Made by a program: the position numbers and the translations under genes | DNA from: GWC2-45-44 sp041661665 | Lineage (GTDB): Bacteria; Planctomycetota; Phycisphaerae; Sedimentisphaerales; UBA12454 | Reading direction: 5' to 3' | Length of the DNA: 44,147 nucleotides | Assembly (NCBI GenBank): GCA_041661665.1 | Contig: JBAZTW010000020.1 | Coordinates: 1 to 44,147 of the forward strand | Shown here: positions 8,868 through 16,811 of the stretch, one piece after another | Position numbering within the stretch: the first letter of the stretch is position 1 | How the letters are laid out: each line of letters opens with the position of its first letter | Notes under the pieces: model-generated | What the model was told of the DNA's origin: nothing | The model's database searches: none | Seen by the model: only the letters and a program-made list of their open reading frames with translations

Positions 8868-10019
8868 ATGTTATTAAATTTTATTAGATTTATTTTTATT
8901 ATCGTAATCGCGGCGGCTCTGTATGTGAGCATTACCACCGAAATGAGCAACCCGGATAAAGCGGATGAGGCATCACAAAGCGACATCAGAGTAGTATTTG
9001 TCGGCGGTCTTGTGCTGGCAGTTTTAGTGCTGTTCATCGACTGGCTGCTGCCGAAAAATTCGCTCAAGGCTCTGGCGGGGATTTTCTTCGGACTCATCGT
9101 CGGCATCTTTTTCAGTTGGGCGTTGTCCTTAGTGCTTGATATGGTCAATGATGTTTTCAAGCTCGGCCTTGTGGGCAACAGTCTGCAGGTAACCAAATGG
9201 GTGATGGGTATATGCATTTGCTATCTTGTAATCAGTTTTGTTATGCAGACCAAAGACGATGTTCGCTTCATTATTCCCTACGTCGAATTTTCCCGGCAAT
9301 CAAAGGGCATAAGACCATTGATTCTTGACACATCCGTAATCATCGACGGCAGGATAGCTGATATTTGTCAGAGCAAGCTGTTCGATGCGCCGCTTGTCGT
9401 ACCGCGATTTGTTCTCAATGAGCTTCAGCTCGTCGCTGACTCCGCTGATAAGCTCAAACGTGTTCGCGGCAGACGCGGGCTGGATATACTTCACAAGCTG
9501 CAGGACATAAAAAACATCGAGGTACAAATTGACGATACCCCCCCGCCGGGCGTTGACGAGCACGCACCGGTTGACCAGAAATTAGTAGCCCTCACGAAAA
9601 GCTGCGGCGGCAAGCTGATAACCAATGACTACAACCTCAGCAAAGTCGCACAGGTAAGAGAAGTTGACGTAATAAATATCAACGATTTGGCTAATTCGCT
9701 GAAAAGCATTGTTCTGCCCGGCGAACCAATGACGGTTAAAATAGTCAAGCAAGGCGAAGAAGCGCAGCAGGGAATCGGCTATCTCGACGATGGCACAATG
9801 GTTGTTGTCGAAGATGGCAGAGGTAAAATGGGTGAAAAGGTACAGATTACCGTTACCAGCGCACTGCAAACATCGGCAGGCAGAATGATTTTCGGCAAAT
9901 ATGAAAAGCCTTTCCGCGAATCAAACGGCCAGTCAGAATCGGAAGATAATAATAACAATGACGACCGCAACGGCGGTAAAAACCGATATTCCAAAAACAG
10001 AAGACAGTTTAGTCAGTAG
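8868..10019 (+). CDS. PIN-TRAM domain membrane protein (YacL-like)
   Basis: A 383-aa protein. The N-terminal 130 residues contain about four membrane helices (FIRFIFIIVIAAALYVSI, VVFVGGLVLAVLVLFIDWLL, ALAGIFFGLIVGIFFSWAL, VTKWVMGICICYLVISFV). A PIN nuclease domain follows (about 150-290; acidic residues in LILDTSVIIDGRI, VLNELQ, DQKLVAL and LITNDYNL), then a TRAM RNA-binding domain (about 290-350). The tail is low complexity, rich in Asn, Asp and Arg. This is the layout of the YacL family, thought to be membrane-bound ribonucleases. GGAG lies 9 nt before the ATG. It is followed by a hairpin that abuts the next gene. Confidence 0.88.
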   Translation: MLLNFIRFIFIIVIAAALYVSITTEMSNPDKADEASQSDIRVVFVGGLVLAVLVLFIDWLLPKNSLKALAGIFFGLIVGIFFSWALSLVLDMVNDVFKLGLVGNSLQVTKWVMGICICYLVISFVMQTKDDVRFIIPYVEFSRQSKGIRPLILDTSVIIDGRIADICQSKLFDAPLVVPRFVLNELQLVADSADKLKRVRGRRGLDILHKLQDIKNIEVQIDDTPPPGVDEHAPVDQKLVALTKSCGGKLITNDYNLSKVAQVREVDVININDLANSLKSIVLPGEPMTVKIVKQGEEAQQGIGYLDDGTMVVVEDGRGKMGEKVQITVTSALQTSAGRMIFGKYEKPFRESNGQSESEDNNNNDDRNGGKNRYSKNRRQFSQ

Positions 10020-10053
10020 TTAGTGTTTCTGTTTTTGTTTGACGTTGTCGAGC

Positions 10054-10078
10054 TAAGGGCGTAGAATTTACGCCCTTA
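10054..10078 (+). promoter_or_regulatory. Perfect 10-bp hairpin ending on the start codon of the YdjC/HpnK gene
   Basis: TAAGGGCGTA (10054-10063), loop GAATT, TACGCCCTTA (10069-10078). The last base is the A of the ATG. No Shine-Dalgarno lies between the hairpin and the start, and no T-run follows, so it is not a standard terminator. Confidence 0.6.
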
Positions 10079-10929
10079 TGTCAAAGAAAATAATAATAAA
10101 CGCTGACGATTTCGGGCTCTGCCGGGGCGTAAATAACGCTGTCGCCGAAGCCCACGCTATGGGTGTGTTGACCAGTGCGACAATAATGGCCAATATGGCC
10201 GGTGTCGATGAAGCGATAGAAATGGCAAAAAAAATGCCTGCGCTCGGCGTTGGCGTGCATTTGAACGTCGTTACGGGCAAACCTATTTCGACCGACCCGA
10301 TAGTAAAAATTCTCACCAATGCAACTGGAAATTTCGGATATTCGGTTGCAAAACTTGCCATCGCAACTATTTCGAGTAAAAATATCCGCGAGGCGATTGA
10401 GACTGAATTATCAGCACAGATTTCCTCGTTAATCAGTAAGGGCATAACTCCCACCCACTTAGATTCGCATAAACATTTTCACTGCCTGCCCGCGGTTTGG
10501 CGGATAGTATGCCGATTGGCTGAAAAATTTAATATCCCCGCTATCCGGTGGCCTTATGAGCCGGCCACGCTTCTCGGCGGCGACTGGCCAAAAGTTGAAC
10601 TGAAAGATAAGGTCAGGGCATTATTAGTTCGCCAAATGGCGTTAAAATGTCAGGGCATTGACGACCGTTTCATAAAAACTGATATTTTTTTCGGGCTTGC
10701 TCATACCGGCAGAATAGATGATAATTTCTGGACGGAAGTGTCGCAGACGCAGTTTGCGGGAGTTGCCGAGGTGATGACTCATCCTGGTTATCCGGAAGGT
10801 CTGGGCAAAACAAGATTGGTCGAGCAGCGGCAGACGGAGCTGAAATGGCTCTGTGCGGCATCAACGAAAAAGGCTCTGGCTGATGCAGGTATAGAACTTA
10901 TAAATTACAGAGACATTGGTAAGGAATGA
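10078..10929 (+). CDS. YdjC/HpnK-family carbohydrate deacetylase
   Basis: A 283-aa cytosolic protein of the YdjC (ChbG/HpnK) fold. It has the metal-binding motif NADDFGLCRGVN at 7-18, GVGVHLNVVTGKP near 60, and THLDSHKHFHCLP near 125, together carrying the expected Asp and His ligands. Family members remove N-acetyl groups from sugars. HpnK types sit beside hopanoid and lipid glycosylation genes, which fits the next gene, a polyprenyl-phosphate glycosyltransferase overlapping it by ATGA. The start is fixed by the conserved N-terminus. It has no visible Shine-Dalgarno and coincides with the end of a hairpin. Confidence 0.85.
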   Translation: MSKKIIINADDFGLCRGVNNAVAEAHAMGVLTSATIMANMAGVDEAIEMAKKMPALGVGVHLNVVTGKPISTDPIVKILTNATGNFGYSVAKLAIATISSKNIREAIETELSAQISSLISKGITPTHLDSHKHFHCLPAVWRIVCRLAEKFNIPAIRWPYEPATLLGGDWPKVELKDKVRALLVRQMALKCQGIDDRFIKTDIFFGLAHTGRIDDNFWTEVSQTQFAGVAEVMTHPGYPEGLGKTRLVEQRQTELKWLCAASTKKALADAGIELINYRDIGKE

Positions 10930-10931
10930 TA

Positions 10932-11891
10932 ATGGCTCAAATAAAATATTCTGTGGTTGTTCCGTTATACAACGAAGAATCTGTTGTGCAGGAACTTTAT
11001 GAAAGGCTCACGAAAGTGATGCGCCAGACATGCGAAACTTATGAGCTTGTTTTCGTCAACGACGGCAGCGCGGATAAGACAATGGAAAAGTTAAAAACAA
11101 TTGCGGGCGGCGACGACCACGTCGTAGTAGTCGAGCTTAGACGCAATTTCGGCCAGACCCCCGCTCTGGCGGCTGGATTCGATTATGCGGCAGGCGAAGT
11201 AATTATCAGTATGGATGGCGACCTTCAGCATTTGCCTGAGGAGATTCCGAATTTTATCGAGAAAATCAACGCCGGTTTCGATGTTGTGAGCGGTTGGCGA
11301 GAAAAACGAGTTGACAATCTGATTATGCGAAAAATACCAAGCAGAATCGCAAATTGGATTGCGTCAAAAGTGAGCGGCGTTGACATTCACGATTTTGGCA
11401 CAACATTTAAGGCGTATCGCAGAGGGATTATCAAAGATATTAAACTCTATGGCGAAATGCACCGGTTTATACCTGCTCTTGTGTCGTTCACCGGCGGCAG
11501 AATAATTGAAATACCAATAAAAAATATCGACCGCCCCGCCGGCAAGAGCAACTACGGCATCGGCAGAACTTTCAGAGTGGCGTTCGATTTGATAACGCTG
11601 CGATTTTTACTGGGCTATATTACCCGTCCGCTGCACTTCTTCGGTAAAGGCGCGTTTTACAGCATCGCCATGGCAATGCTGCTTTTTGCGTATATCTTGT
11701 TCGATAAATTCTGGTTCAATGTGCCGATATTTGTAGCGCACGCCCCATTGACGGCAGCAGGCATAGTTCTGCTGCTGATAGGAATGGTTTTCATATCGAC
11801 AGGACTTATCGCAGAACTTATCAGCAGGGTTTATTTCGAGGCGACAGACAGAAAAATTTACGCGGTAAGAGAAATTCACAGAAAAATCTGA
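10932..11891 (+). CDS. Polyprenyl-phosphate GT2 glycosyltransferase (DPM1/ArnC/GtrB-like)
   Basis: A 319-aa inner-membrane enzyme. A GT-A domain (about 1-220) carries YSVVVPLYNEE, ELVFVNDGSAD, the ISMDGDLQHLPEE nucleotide/metal motif and the SGWREKR region. Two C-terminal transmembrane helices follow (about 235-262 and 270-298). Family members transfer a sugar from an activated nucleotide to undecaprenyl phosphate on the cytoplasmic face. The ATG at 10932 is chosen because AAGGA sits 6 nt upstream; the overlapping ATG at 10926 (ATGA with the previous stop) would add Met-Ile. It forms a likely operon with the deacetylase upstream and the phosphatase-like gene 13 nt downstream. Confidence 0.9.
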   Translation: MAQIKYSVVVPLYNEESVVQELYERLTKVMRQTCETYELVFVNDGSADKTMEKLKTIAGGDDHVVVVELRRNFGQTPALAAGFDYAAGEVIISMDGDLQHLPEEIPNFIEKINAGFDVVSGWREKRVDNLIMRKIPSRIANWIASKVSGVDIHDFGTTFKAYRRGIIKDIKLYGEMHRFIPALVSFTGGRIIEIPIKNIDRPAGKSNYGIGRTFRVAFDLITLRFLLGYITRPLHFFGKGAFYSIAMAMLLFAYILFDKFWFNVPIFVAHAPLTAAGIVLLLIGMVFISTGLIAELISRVYFEATDRKIYAVREIHRKI

Positions 11892-11904
11892 CGGATTACT
11901 GAAA

Positions 11905-12456
11905 ATGAAAAAAAATAAAAATAAATTTGCAGGCTGGATTGTGCTGGCGTTAATCATAGTCGCCTCGGTGGGCGTTGTTCGACATTTTCGCATCCAGAAT
12001 TTCAATACGATAAAGCCGGATGTTCTTTACACCAGCGGCCAGCCGCGCGGAATGGATTATACCAGACTGCTGTACAAATATCATATCGCCGCGGTTGTCA
12101 ATATCCGAAACACAACTGAACACAAAGAAGATAACTGGCATAATGAGGAAATTACCTGGGTCAAAAACAATGGCGTTAAATATATTGAAATGCCGATAGA
12201 AAAGAGCAGCGTTGCCAATGACGCTCCAGACGCAAATGTTATCGAGAAGTTTTTGGCGATAATGTCGGAGAAAAACAATCTGCCGGTTCTTGTTCACGAC
12301 AGCAGAGGCAAAAAACGAGTCGCTTATCTGGCGGCGGCCTGGATGTTAAAATCAGGCGGTTTTACTTATGAACAGACTGTCAAAAAAATAAAAAAAATAA
12401 ACGACCGCCCGCTTGATGAAGAAGAAACAAACTTTCTCAAATCGCTGGCAAAATAA
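11905..12456 (+). CDS. Membrane-anchored dual-specificity-phosphatase-like protein lacking the catalytic Cys
   Basis: 183 aa. One N-terminal membrane helix (about 8-24, GWIVLALIIVASVGVV) precedes a small phosphatase fold: LYTSGQPRGMDYTRLL, AAVVNIR, a downstream PIEKSSVAND loop and the P-loop. The P-loop reads H131-D-S-R-G-K-K-R138, exactly the HCX5R frame with Asp132 in place of the catalytic cysteine (codon GAC at 12298-12300). It is therefore probably not a thiol phosphatase and may be a phosphate-binding pseudoenzyme. It lies 13 nt after the glycosyltransferase, ending the same operon. Confidence 0.75.
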   Translation: MKKNKNKFAGWIVLALIIVASVGVVRHFRIQNFNTIKPDVLYTSGQPRGMDYTRLLYKYHIAAVVNIRNTTEHKEDNWHNEEITWVKNNGVKYIEMPIEKSSVANDAPDANVIEKFLAIMSEKNNLPVLVHDSRGKKRVAYLAAAWMLKSGGFTYEQTVKKIKKINDRPLDEEETNFLKSLAK

Positions 12457-12486
12457 CTCAGGGCATTAGAAGCTCTCAGGCAGCCC

Positions 12487-12825
12487 TTATTTGCCCAGCG
12501 CCTCAAGAGCTTCAATCACTTCTGCTATATGCATATAAGCCGGCCCTCCGCCCATTACAACAGCAACCGATGCGGCTTCGAGAATTTGCGCCTTGTCAGC
12601 GCCGGCATCAAGGCATTTTTTGGTATGAGCCATTATGCAGGGCGGACATTTGACGGCAACAGCAATGGCCAGAGCAATTAACTCTTTTTCACGCAGACTG
12701 ATTGCACCGTCAGTCATAACCTTGCTGAAAAGCGCGCCAAAACCCGCCATCACGGTCGGAACGTCTTTTTTCATTTTTTCCATCTGTCCGCCAACCCCGG
12801 CGTAAAATTCTTTCGCGTGCGACAT
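12487..12825 (-). CDS. AhpD/carboxymuconolactone-decarboxylase-like protein
   Basis: 112 aa, all-helical AhpD fold. The motif EKELIALAIAVAVKCPPC-IMAH carries the CxxC redox pair and following His of AhpD-type alkylhydroperoxidases. A GGGPAYMH segment lies near the end. The ATG at 12825 is chosen, with AAGGAT 8 nt upstream; an upstream in-frame start at 12948 would add 41 non-homologous residues overlapping the next gene. A role in peroxide defence is likely. It converges on the phosphatase-like gene across 30 bases. Confidence 0.82.
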   Translation of the reverse strand: MSHAKEFYAGVGGQMEKMKKDVPTVMAGFGALFSKVMTDGAISLREKELIALAIAVAVKCPPCIMAHTKKCLDAGADKAQILEAASVAVVMGGGPAYMHIAEVIEALEALGK

Positions 12826-12901
12826 TTTTTTATCCTTAATATAAATGGTATGGCATAAGTTTAAACTACCTGTAAAAAATTTAAAGTTTTTTTTAAAATA
12901 G

Positions 12902-13600
12902 TTAGCCCCCAACTTTATGTTGGGGGTTTGTCTCAAATTTATATCCAATTTGCCACAATGTATGAATATAGGTGGGGCTGCGCGGATTTGGTTCTATTTT
13001 GTTTCGCAGAGTGGTAATAAATCTGTCAACGCTTCGGTGGCCTGAAAAACTGTTGTAGCCCCAAACGGCATTTAGTATCTCGTCGCGCGTAATTGCCTTA
13101 CCCTGTCTTTTGAGGAAAAATTCGAGCAGTTTATATTCCTTTGGCGACAACTCAATTTCCTTGCCTTTTTTCAGGAGCTTTCTTGCGGAAACATCGAAAA
13201 CAAAATCGCCGAATTTAAAAATATCAATTTCTTTCAGTTTTCTTCGTCGCAAAAATGCCGCCGCTCTTGCCAAAAGCTCCTTAATACTGAAAGGCTTGGT
13301 AACATAATCATCGGCGCCGAGATTCAGGCCTAAAATAATATCCGATTCTTCGCCCTTTGCCGTCAGCATAATAATAGGCATATCGAATTTTTTCTTCCGC
13401 AGCGTATCGCATATTTCATAGCCATTAATTATAGGCAGCATAATATCGAGAATGAGCAAATCAGGCTTCGCGTCCAAAGCCGCATTCAATCCCTTTTCGC
13501 CGTCCGATGCCGTTATGACGTTATAGTTTGCATAAGCGAAGTTGTCTTTCAACCCACGCAGCATCGTCGAATCATCTTCTATTATCAGTACCGTTTCCAT
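12902..13600 (-). CDS. OmpR/PhoB-family response regulator
   Basis: 232 aa. The receiver domain (1-118) has the acidic pair E8-D9-D10, the phospho-acceptor D52 in LLILDIMLP, LTAKG and VTKPF. The C-terminal winged helix (about 128-225) has LSPKEYKLLEFFL, AITRDEIL, SVDRFITTLRNKI and the terminal beta-hairpin YIHTLWQIGYKF. The nearest kinase is at 14829-16811 on the same strand, with a pseudopilin between. The last residues (NPQHKVGG) are encoded by a TTTAT-loop hairpin that also supplies the stop codon, an unusual tail. The Shine-Dalgarno is weak. Confidence 0.92.
   Translation of the reverse strand: METVLIIEDDSTMLRGLKDNFAYANYNVITASDGEKGLNAALDAKPDLLILDIMLPIINGYEICDTLRKKKFDMPIIMLTAKGEESDIILGLNLGADDYVTKPFSIKELLARAAAFLRRRKLKEIDIFKFGDFVFDVSARKLLKKGKEIELSPKEYKLLEFFLKRQGKAITRDEILNAVWGYNSFSGHRSVDRFITTLRNKIEPNPRSPTYIHTLWQIGYKFETNPQHKVGG
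12906..12926. repeat. TTTAT-loop hairpin, copy overlapping the response regulator's 3' end
   Basis: CCCCCAAC, loop TTTAT, GTTGGGGG: a perfect 8-bp stem preceded by TAGTTAG. The 31 nt from 12899 to 12929 are identical to 16850-16880, four kilobases away. See the cluster at 16804-17014. Confidence 0.75.
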
Positions 13601-13633
13601 AAATTCAGCAATTCAGTTATCAGTTATCGGTTA

Positions 13634-13789
13634 TCAGTTATCAGTCTTTTTTTGTAATACTATTAATAAAGGTAAGACTACAGCTCCTAATCCACAGCTT
13701 ACAGTAATAGCGTCGCCAATACTATCATTCATAAGCTGGCCGAAACCTGTCAGCACTGCAAACACTACAAATACAATATATGGCTTCAT
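13634..13789 (-). CDS. Small two-helix membrane protein (51 aa)
   Basis: A short open frame with a good ribosome site (CAGGAAAG, 6 nt before the ATG at 13789). The product begins MKPYIVFVVFAVLTGFG, has a short NDSIGD turn and a second hydrophobic stretch (about 27-45, AITVSCGLGAVVLPLLIVL) ending QKKTDN. It has the form of a two-span inner-membrane microprotein. It lies 33 nt upstream of the response regulator on the same strand and could be co-transcribed. The stop codon falls in a GTTATCAGTTATC dispersed repeat. I do not recognise the family. Confidence 0.55.
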   Translation of the reverse strand: MKPYIVFVVFAVLTGFGQLMNDSIGDAITVSCGLGAVVLPLLIVLQKKTDN

Positions 13790-13868
13790 AAAGCTACTTT
13801 CCTGTTTATATTAATTCAGCTATCGCCACTAAGCACTAAAGACTAAGAACAAAAAACTACACTTGTGT

Positions 13869-13919
13869 TCATTCGTGGCTAATTTTTACTGTAAACTCAC
13901 TGCCTTTTCCGAGTTTACC
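13869..13919 (-). pseudogene. Remnant of a histidine-kinase C-terminus
   Basis: Reading from 13919, the minus strand translates as GKLGKGSEFTVKISHE followed by a stop. It closely matches the last part of the kinase at 14829 (SKLGKGSEFKIIVPI). It has no start codon or body and lies just after the pseudopilin gene. It is most simply the tail of a second or ancestral kinase, left by duplication or by insertion of the pseudopilin gene. Confidence 0.6.
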
Positions 13920-13934
13920 TTTATTTTTTTTGTC

Positions 13935-14747
13935 TCAATAATCCTTGAATTTTTTCATCCAATCCGGCCACTCCGGCAGGTCAGCATTTGTGTCGAAATT
14001 ACGGTGCCATTTCAACTTCCATAACTTCTTAAGTCCTATTTTCCTGACAGAGAAATCAAAAAAAACACCATTTACTGTCTCATTATGACGGTTAAGGCAG
14101 TAACGCATATTACCGCCTCCGCCAGCGTTACTTGCTATTTCACCTTCATAAGCCGGCAGTGGATGTGTATGTCGTGGTAAATCTTCAGGCCAACAACAAT
14201 CTAAAAGCAGCGGTATATTACTTGTCTCTTTAACATCCAATCGACCCCAGTAGAAATCCTGGTCAACTGCTGATTGTGGTTTATTATAAATCCAGGCGTT
14301 TATTCCATAGCTGCCATAATCGCCTTCCTCCGGCCACCAGCTGTTATCAAAAACCCCCCAAGCTTTAAATGTTCCGCCAGTGCCACCATTAACAAGGGGG
14401 CCGCCAACCGGACTTGTTGGTTTAGTCGCCGTAGGACACAAACGAAGGTCGCTTTTGCCATCTTCATACTTTACAACTTTTGTACTTCCCGTATAATAAG
14501 GTCGTAATACGCTCATCCATGCTTGCTGGCCCGTTCCCAGAGTCCAGTGTCCATTCATAAAAAAGCCGTTGTTGCCATTTGTATAAATGTTAAAGATAAG
14601 CCCCCATTGTTTCAGATTTGACTGACAGACAACTGCTCTTGCTTGTCTCCTGACTTTGTTGAGTGTGGGCAATAATATCCCCATTAGTAATGCGATAATC
14701 GCAATTACTACTAAAAGCTCTATTAATGTAAACCCTCTTTTTATCAT
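13935..14747 (-). CDS. Type II secretion-like pseudopilin with prepilin leader
   Basis: 270 aa. The class III prepilin leader MIKRG-FTLIELLVVIAIIAL (peptidase cleavage after Gly5) is followed by the hydrophobic pilin helix, ILLPTLNKVRRQARAVVCQSN and a beta-rich body typical of the large pseudopilin-like families of planctomycetes. The C-terminal block RHNETVNGVFFDFSVRKIGL corresponds to the usual H-x-DG module. The protein should be held in the inner membrane and may be assembled by a type II/IV machinery not present here. It sits between the kinase and the response regulator, so it may be the sensed component or a later insertion. The Shine-Dalgarno is poor. Confidence 0.82.
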   Translation of the reverse strand: MIKRGFTLIELLVVIAIIALLMGILLPTLNKVRRQARAVVCQSNLKQWGLIFNIYTNGNNGFFMNGHWTLGTGQQAWMSVLRPYYTGSTKVVKYEDGKSDLRLCPTATKPTSPVGGPLVNGGTGGTFKAWGVFDNSWWPEEGDYGSYGINAWIYNKPQSAVDQDFYWGRLDVKETSNIPLLLDCCWPEDLPRHTHPLPAYEGEIASNAGGGGNMRYCLNRHNETVNGVFFDFSVRKIGLKKLWKLKWHRNFDTNADLPEWPDWMKKFKDY

Positions 14748-14828
14748 ACGTTAATCCATCAATGCGTAATACAACCGGCCAGCAAAAGTCCGCTAATTAT
14801 TAAAATTGCACAAAGTAATTTTTTTACT

Positions 14829-16811
14829 TTAAATTTCTCCTGACAAAACCTTTATTATTGGAACGATTATTTTAAATTCACTTCCTTTTCCGAGTTTGCT
14901 TTCAACATCAATCTTACCTTTATGGGCATCGACTATAAATTTAACAATAGATAGTCCCAGTCCCGTGCCTTCAACTTTGCGGGACAGGGAGCTATCAACC
15001 TGATAAAATTTATCGAACACCTTTTTCATCTGTCGGCGGGTCAGACCGATGCCATTATCTTTCACCACAAAACATACCGTTCCGCCATCGGCAAAGGCAT
15101 TAAGCGAAATCTCCTTAATTTCGCCGGAATATTTAAACGCATTATCAAGCAGATTTACCAGCACAGTAATCATAGCGTCCTTATCCGCCAGTATAGATGG
15201 TAGATTGGCATCAATTGTTACAGTAAATTTACAATTTTGGCCATTAAATTTTGTCTGTACCGCCTCAGCCGCGGCTTTTGCAATCTCGCCGCCAGCGACA
15301 GAAGCAAAATCAAATGCCTGCTTATTGCGTTCCATTCGTGAAAATGTCAGGAAATTATCAAACAGCCTGCTCAATCGGGCATTTTCCTTTGAGACAAGCT
15401 GGAGATATTCAATTTCCTGCCCTCTGCTTTGGCATTTTCCCTCAAGCAGAGTATCAACCAGAATCCGCATAGATGCAAGCGGGGTCTTGAGTTCGTGCGT
15501 TATCGTTGCGATAAAATCATTCTTGAGTTTGTTAAGCTTTGCCTGCTTTAAAACCGCGCTGCCTGCCAAAAATGTACTCGCCAGCATAAGCAATATCACC
15601 GCACCGGCTACCCACACATAAACAACCATCTTTTTGTCAGCGGCCTCTTTAAAAACTCCAGCCCGCAGATAAAGCTCAACCTTCCACCCTGCAAAGGATT
15701 TTTTTAGATTAAGCGTTGCGAAAATTTCACCCGTAACAACTTCTTGGCCTATATAGTTTTTTGGTTCTCCCACAACTTGTTCACCATCGGTGTCATATAT
15801 CCTGCAAAAGACTAATTCATCAGTAAAATCATCAACGCTTTTTTGCCAGAACTGTTTCATTTTTTCTTCTGTAAGCAGCCCGAGCATTTTCCTGTTGTCA
15901 AATTTGAAATATATGCCGTATATAGGCAATGAATTCCCAATTTTATAAAAAGTATTTAATTGATGTGATTTTAGACTGGGAGTTTTTTCGATATAATCAG
16001 CAACCGTAAGCGATAGTTGGCTGGATTCGATAAGTTTTTGTGCTTTTTCAATTTCTGGAGCAAGTTTTCCAGTAAGACTATTTGTTTTGGCGATCTCTAT
16101 TAGCTGACTCAAAATAAATATTTTTGTTTCTGTAGGAATAAAGATTTTTATGGTCTCTGGAAATTGATTTTGCAATTCTTTCAACAGGTCTTTGTGATTT
16201 GTTCTGCTATAGAGACTAACCAGCATCAATTTATCTCGGCTGATTAGTTCCGGCGTATATTTGCCTTTAATATATTGCTGGTTGGGATACGCAAGTTCGC
16301 GACAAGCTGTTATTGCCTCATTAAATTTATTTTGTTTTGTCAGACATCTGACAATGCCTATTTCGCATTCATGTTTGACCTCACCGGCAGATGATGTTTT
16401 ATAGATTAAATTGTATTGTTTTATTGCTTCGTCAAGATTTTTTTCGCTGTATTCCAGTTTCCATATTTTATGTATTTCGTCCGGCAATATGATATCTGGA
16501 AATGATTTTGGGTATTGGCTTCTGATGAGAGGAATTGTGATGTTATCGTTTTGATCATAAATTATGAACGCTGAAAAATCGCTCCAATTTTTCTCTGCCG
16601 TGCTCCAGTAATTATCAGGGTATTTGAAGAAAATATCTTCAGCCCGTTTTACATAGCTGTCAATAAGCTTCTGTCGCACAGCTAATCGTTCGTTTCTTAC
16701 CGCCTGTGTCATAAACCACAGCAGGCAGACGGTAGGCAGTATCACTGTTATTGCCAGCAGCAATACCACCTGTCGTAATTGACTTGTCGGGTTATTTTTC
16801 AATTTATTCAT
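14829..16811 (-). CDS. Membrane sensor histidine kinase with large extracytoplasmic domain
   Basis: 660 aa. The first membrane helix (about 15-36) is followed by a large outer domain of about 345 residues with helical-repeat character (AIKQYNLIYKTS, EIGIVRCLTKQN), and a second helix (about 390-412). HisKA has the phospho-acceptor H439 in ITHELKTPLAS. The HATPase domain has NLLDNAFKYS, DNGIGL and GTGLGLSIV. It is the likely partner of the OmpR-type regulator 1.2 kb downstream. Immediately upstream lie two tandem units of about 100 bp that contain hairpins and copies of its own first codons. The nearest hairpin ends 13 nt before the ATG, so translation control is possible. Confidence 0.9.
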   Translation of the reverse strand: MNKLKNNPTSQLRQVVLLLAITVILPTVCLLWFMTQAVRNERLAVRQKLIDSYVKRAEDIFFKYPDNYWSTAEKNWSDFSAFIIYDQNDNITIPLIRSQYPKSFPDIILPDEIHKIWKLEYSEKNLDEAIKQYNLIYKTSSAGEVKHECEIGIVRCLTKQNKFNEAITACRELAYPNQQYIKGKYTPELISRDKLMLVSLYSRTNHKDLLKELQNQFPETIKIFIPTETKIFILSQLIEIAKTNSLTGKLAPEIEKAQKLIESSQLSLTVADYIEKTPSLKSHQLNTFYKIGNSLPIYGIYFKFDNRKMLGLLTEEKMKQFWQKSVDDFTDELVFCRIYDTDGEQVVGEPKNYIGQEVVTGEIFATLNLKKSFAGWKVELYLRAGVFKEAADKKMVVYVWVAGAVILLMLASTFLAGSAVLKQAKLNKLKNDFIATITHELKTPLASMRILVDTLLEGKCQSRGQEIEYLQLVSKENARLSRLFDNFLTFSRMERNKQAFDFASVAGGEIAKAAAEAVQTKFNGQNCKFTVTIDANLPSILADKDAMITVLVNLLDNAFKYSGEIKEISLNAFADGGTVCFVVKDNGIGLTRRQMKKVFDKFYQVDSSLSRKVEGTGLGLSIVKFIVDAHKGKIDVESKLGKGSEFKIIVPIIKVLSGEI

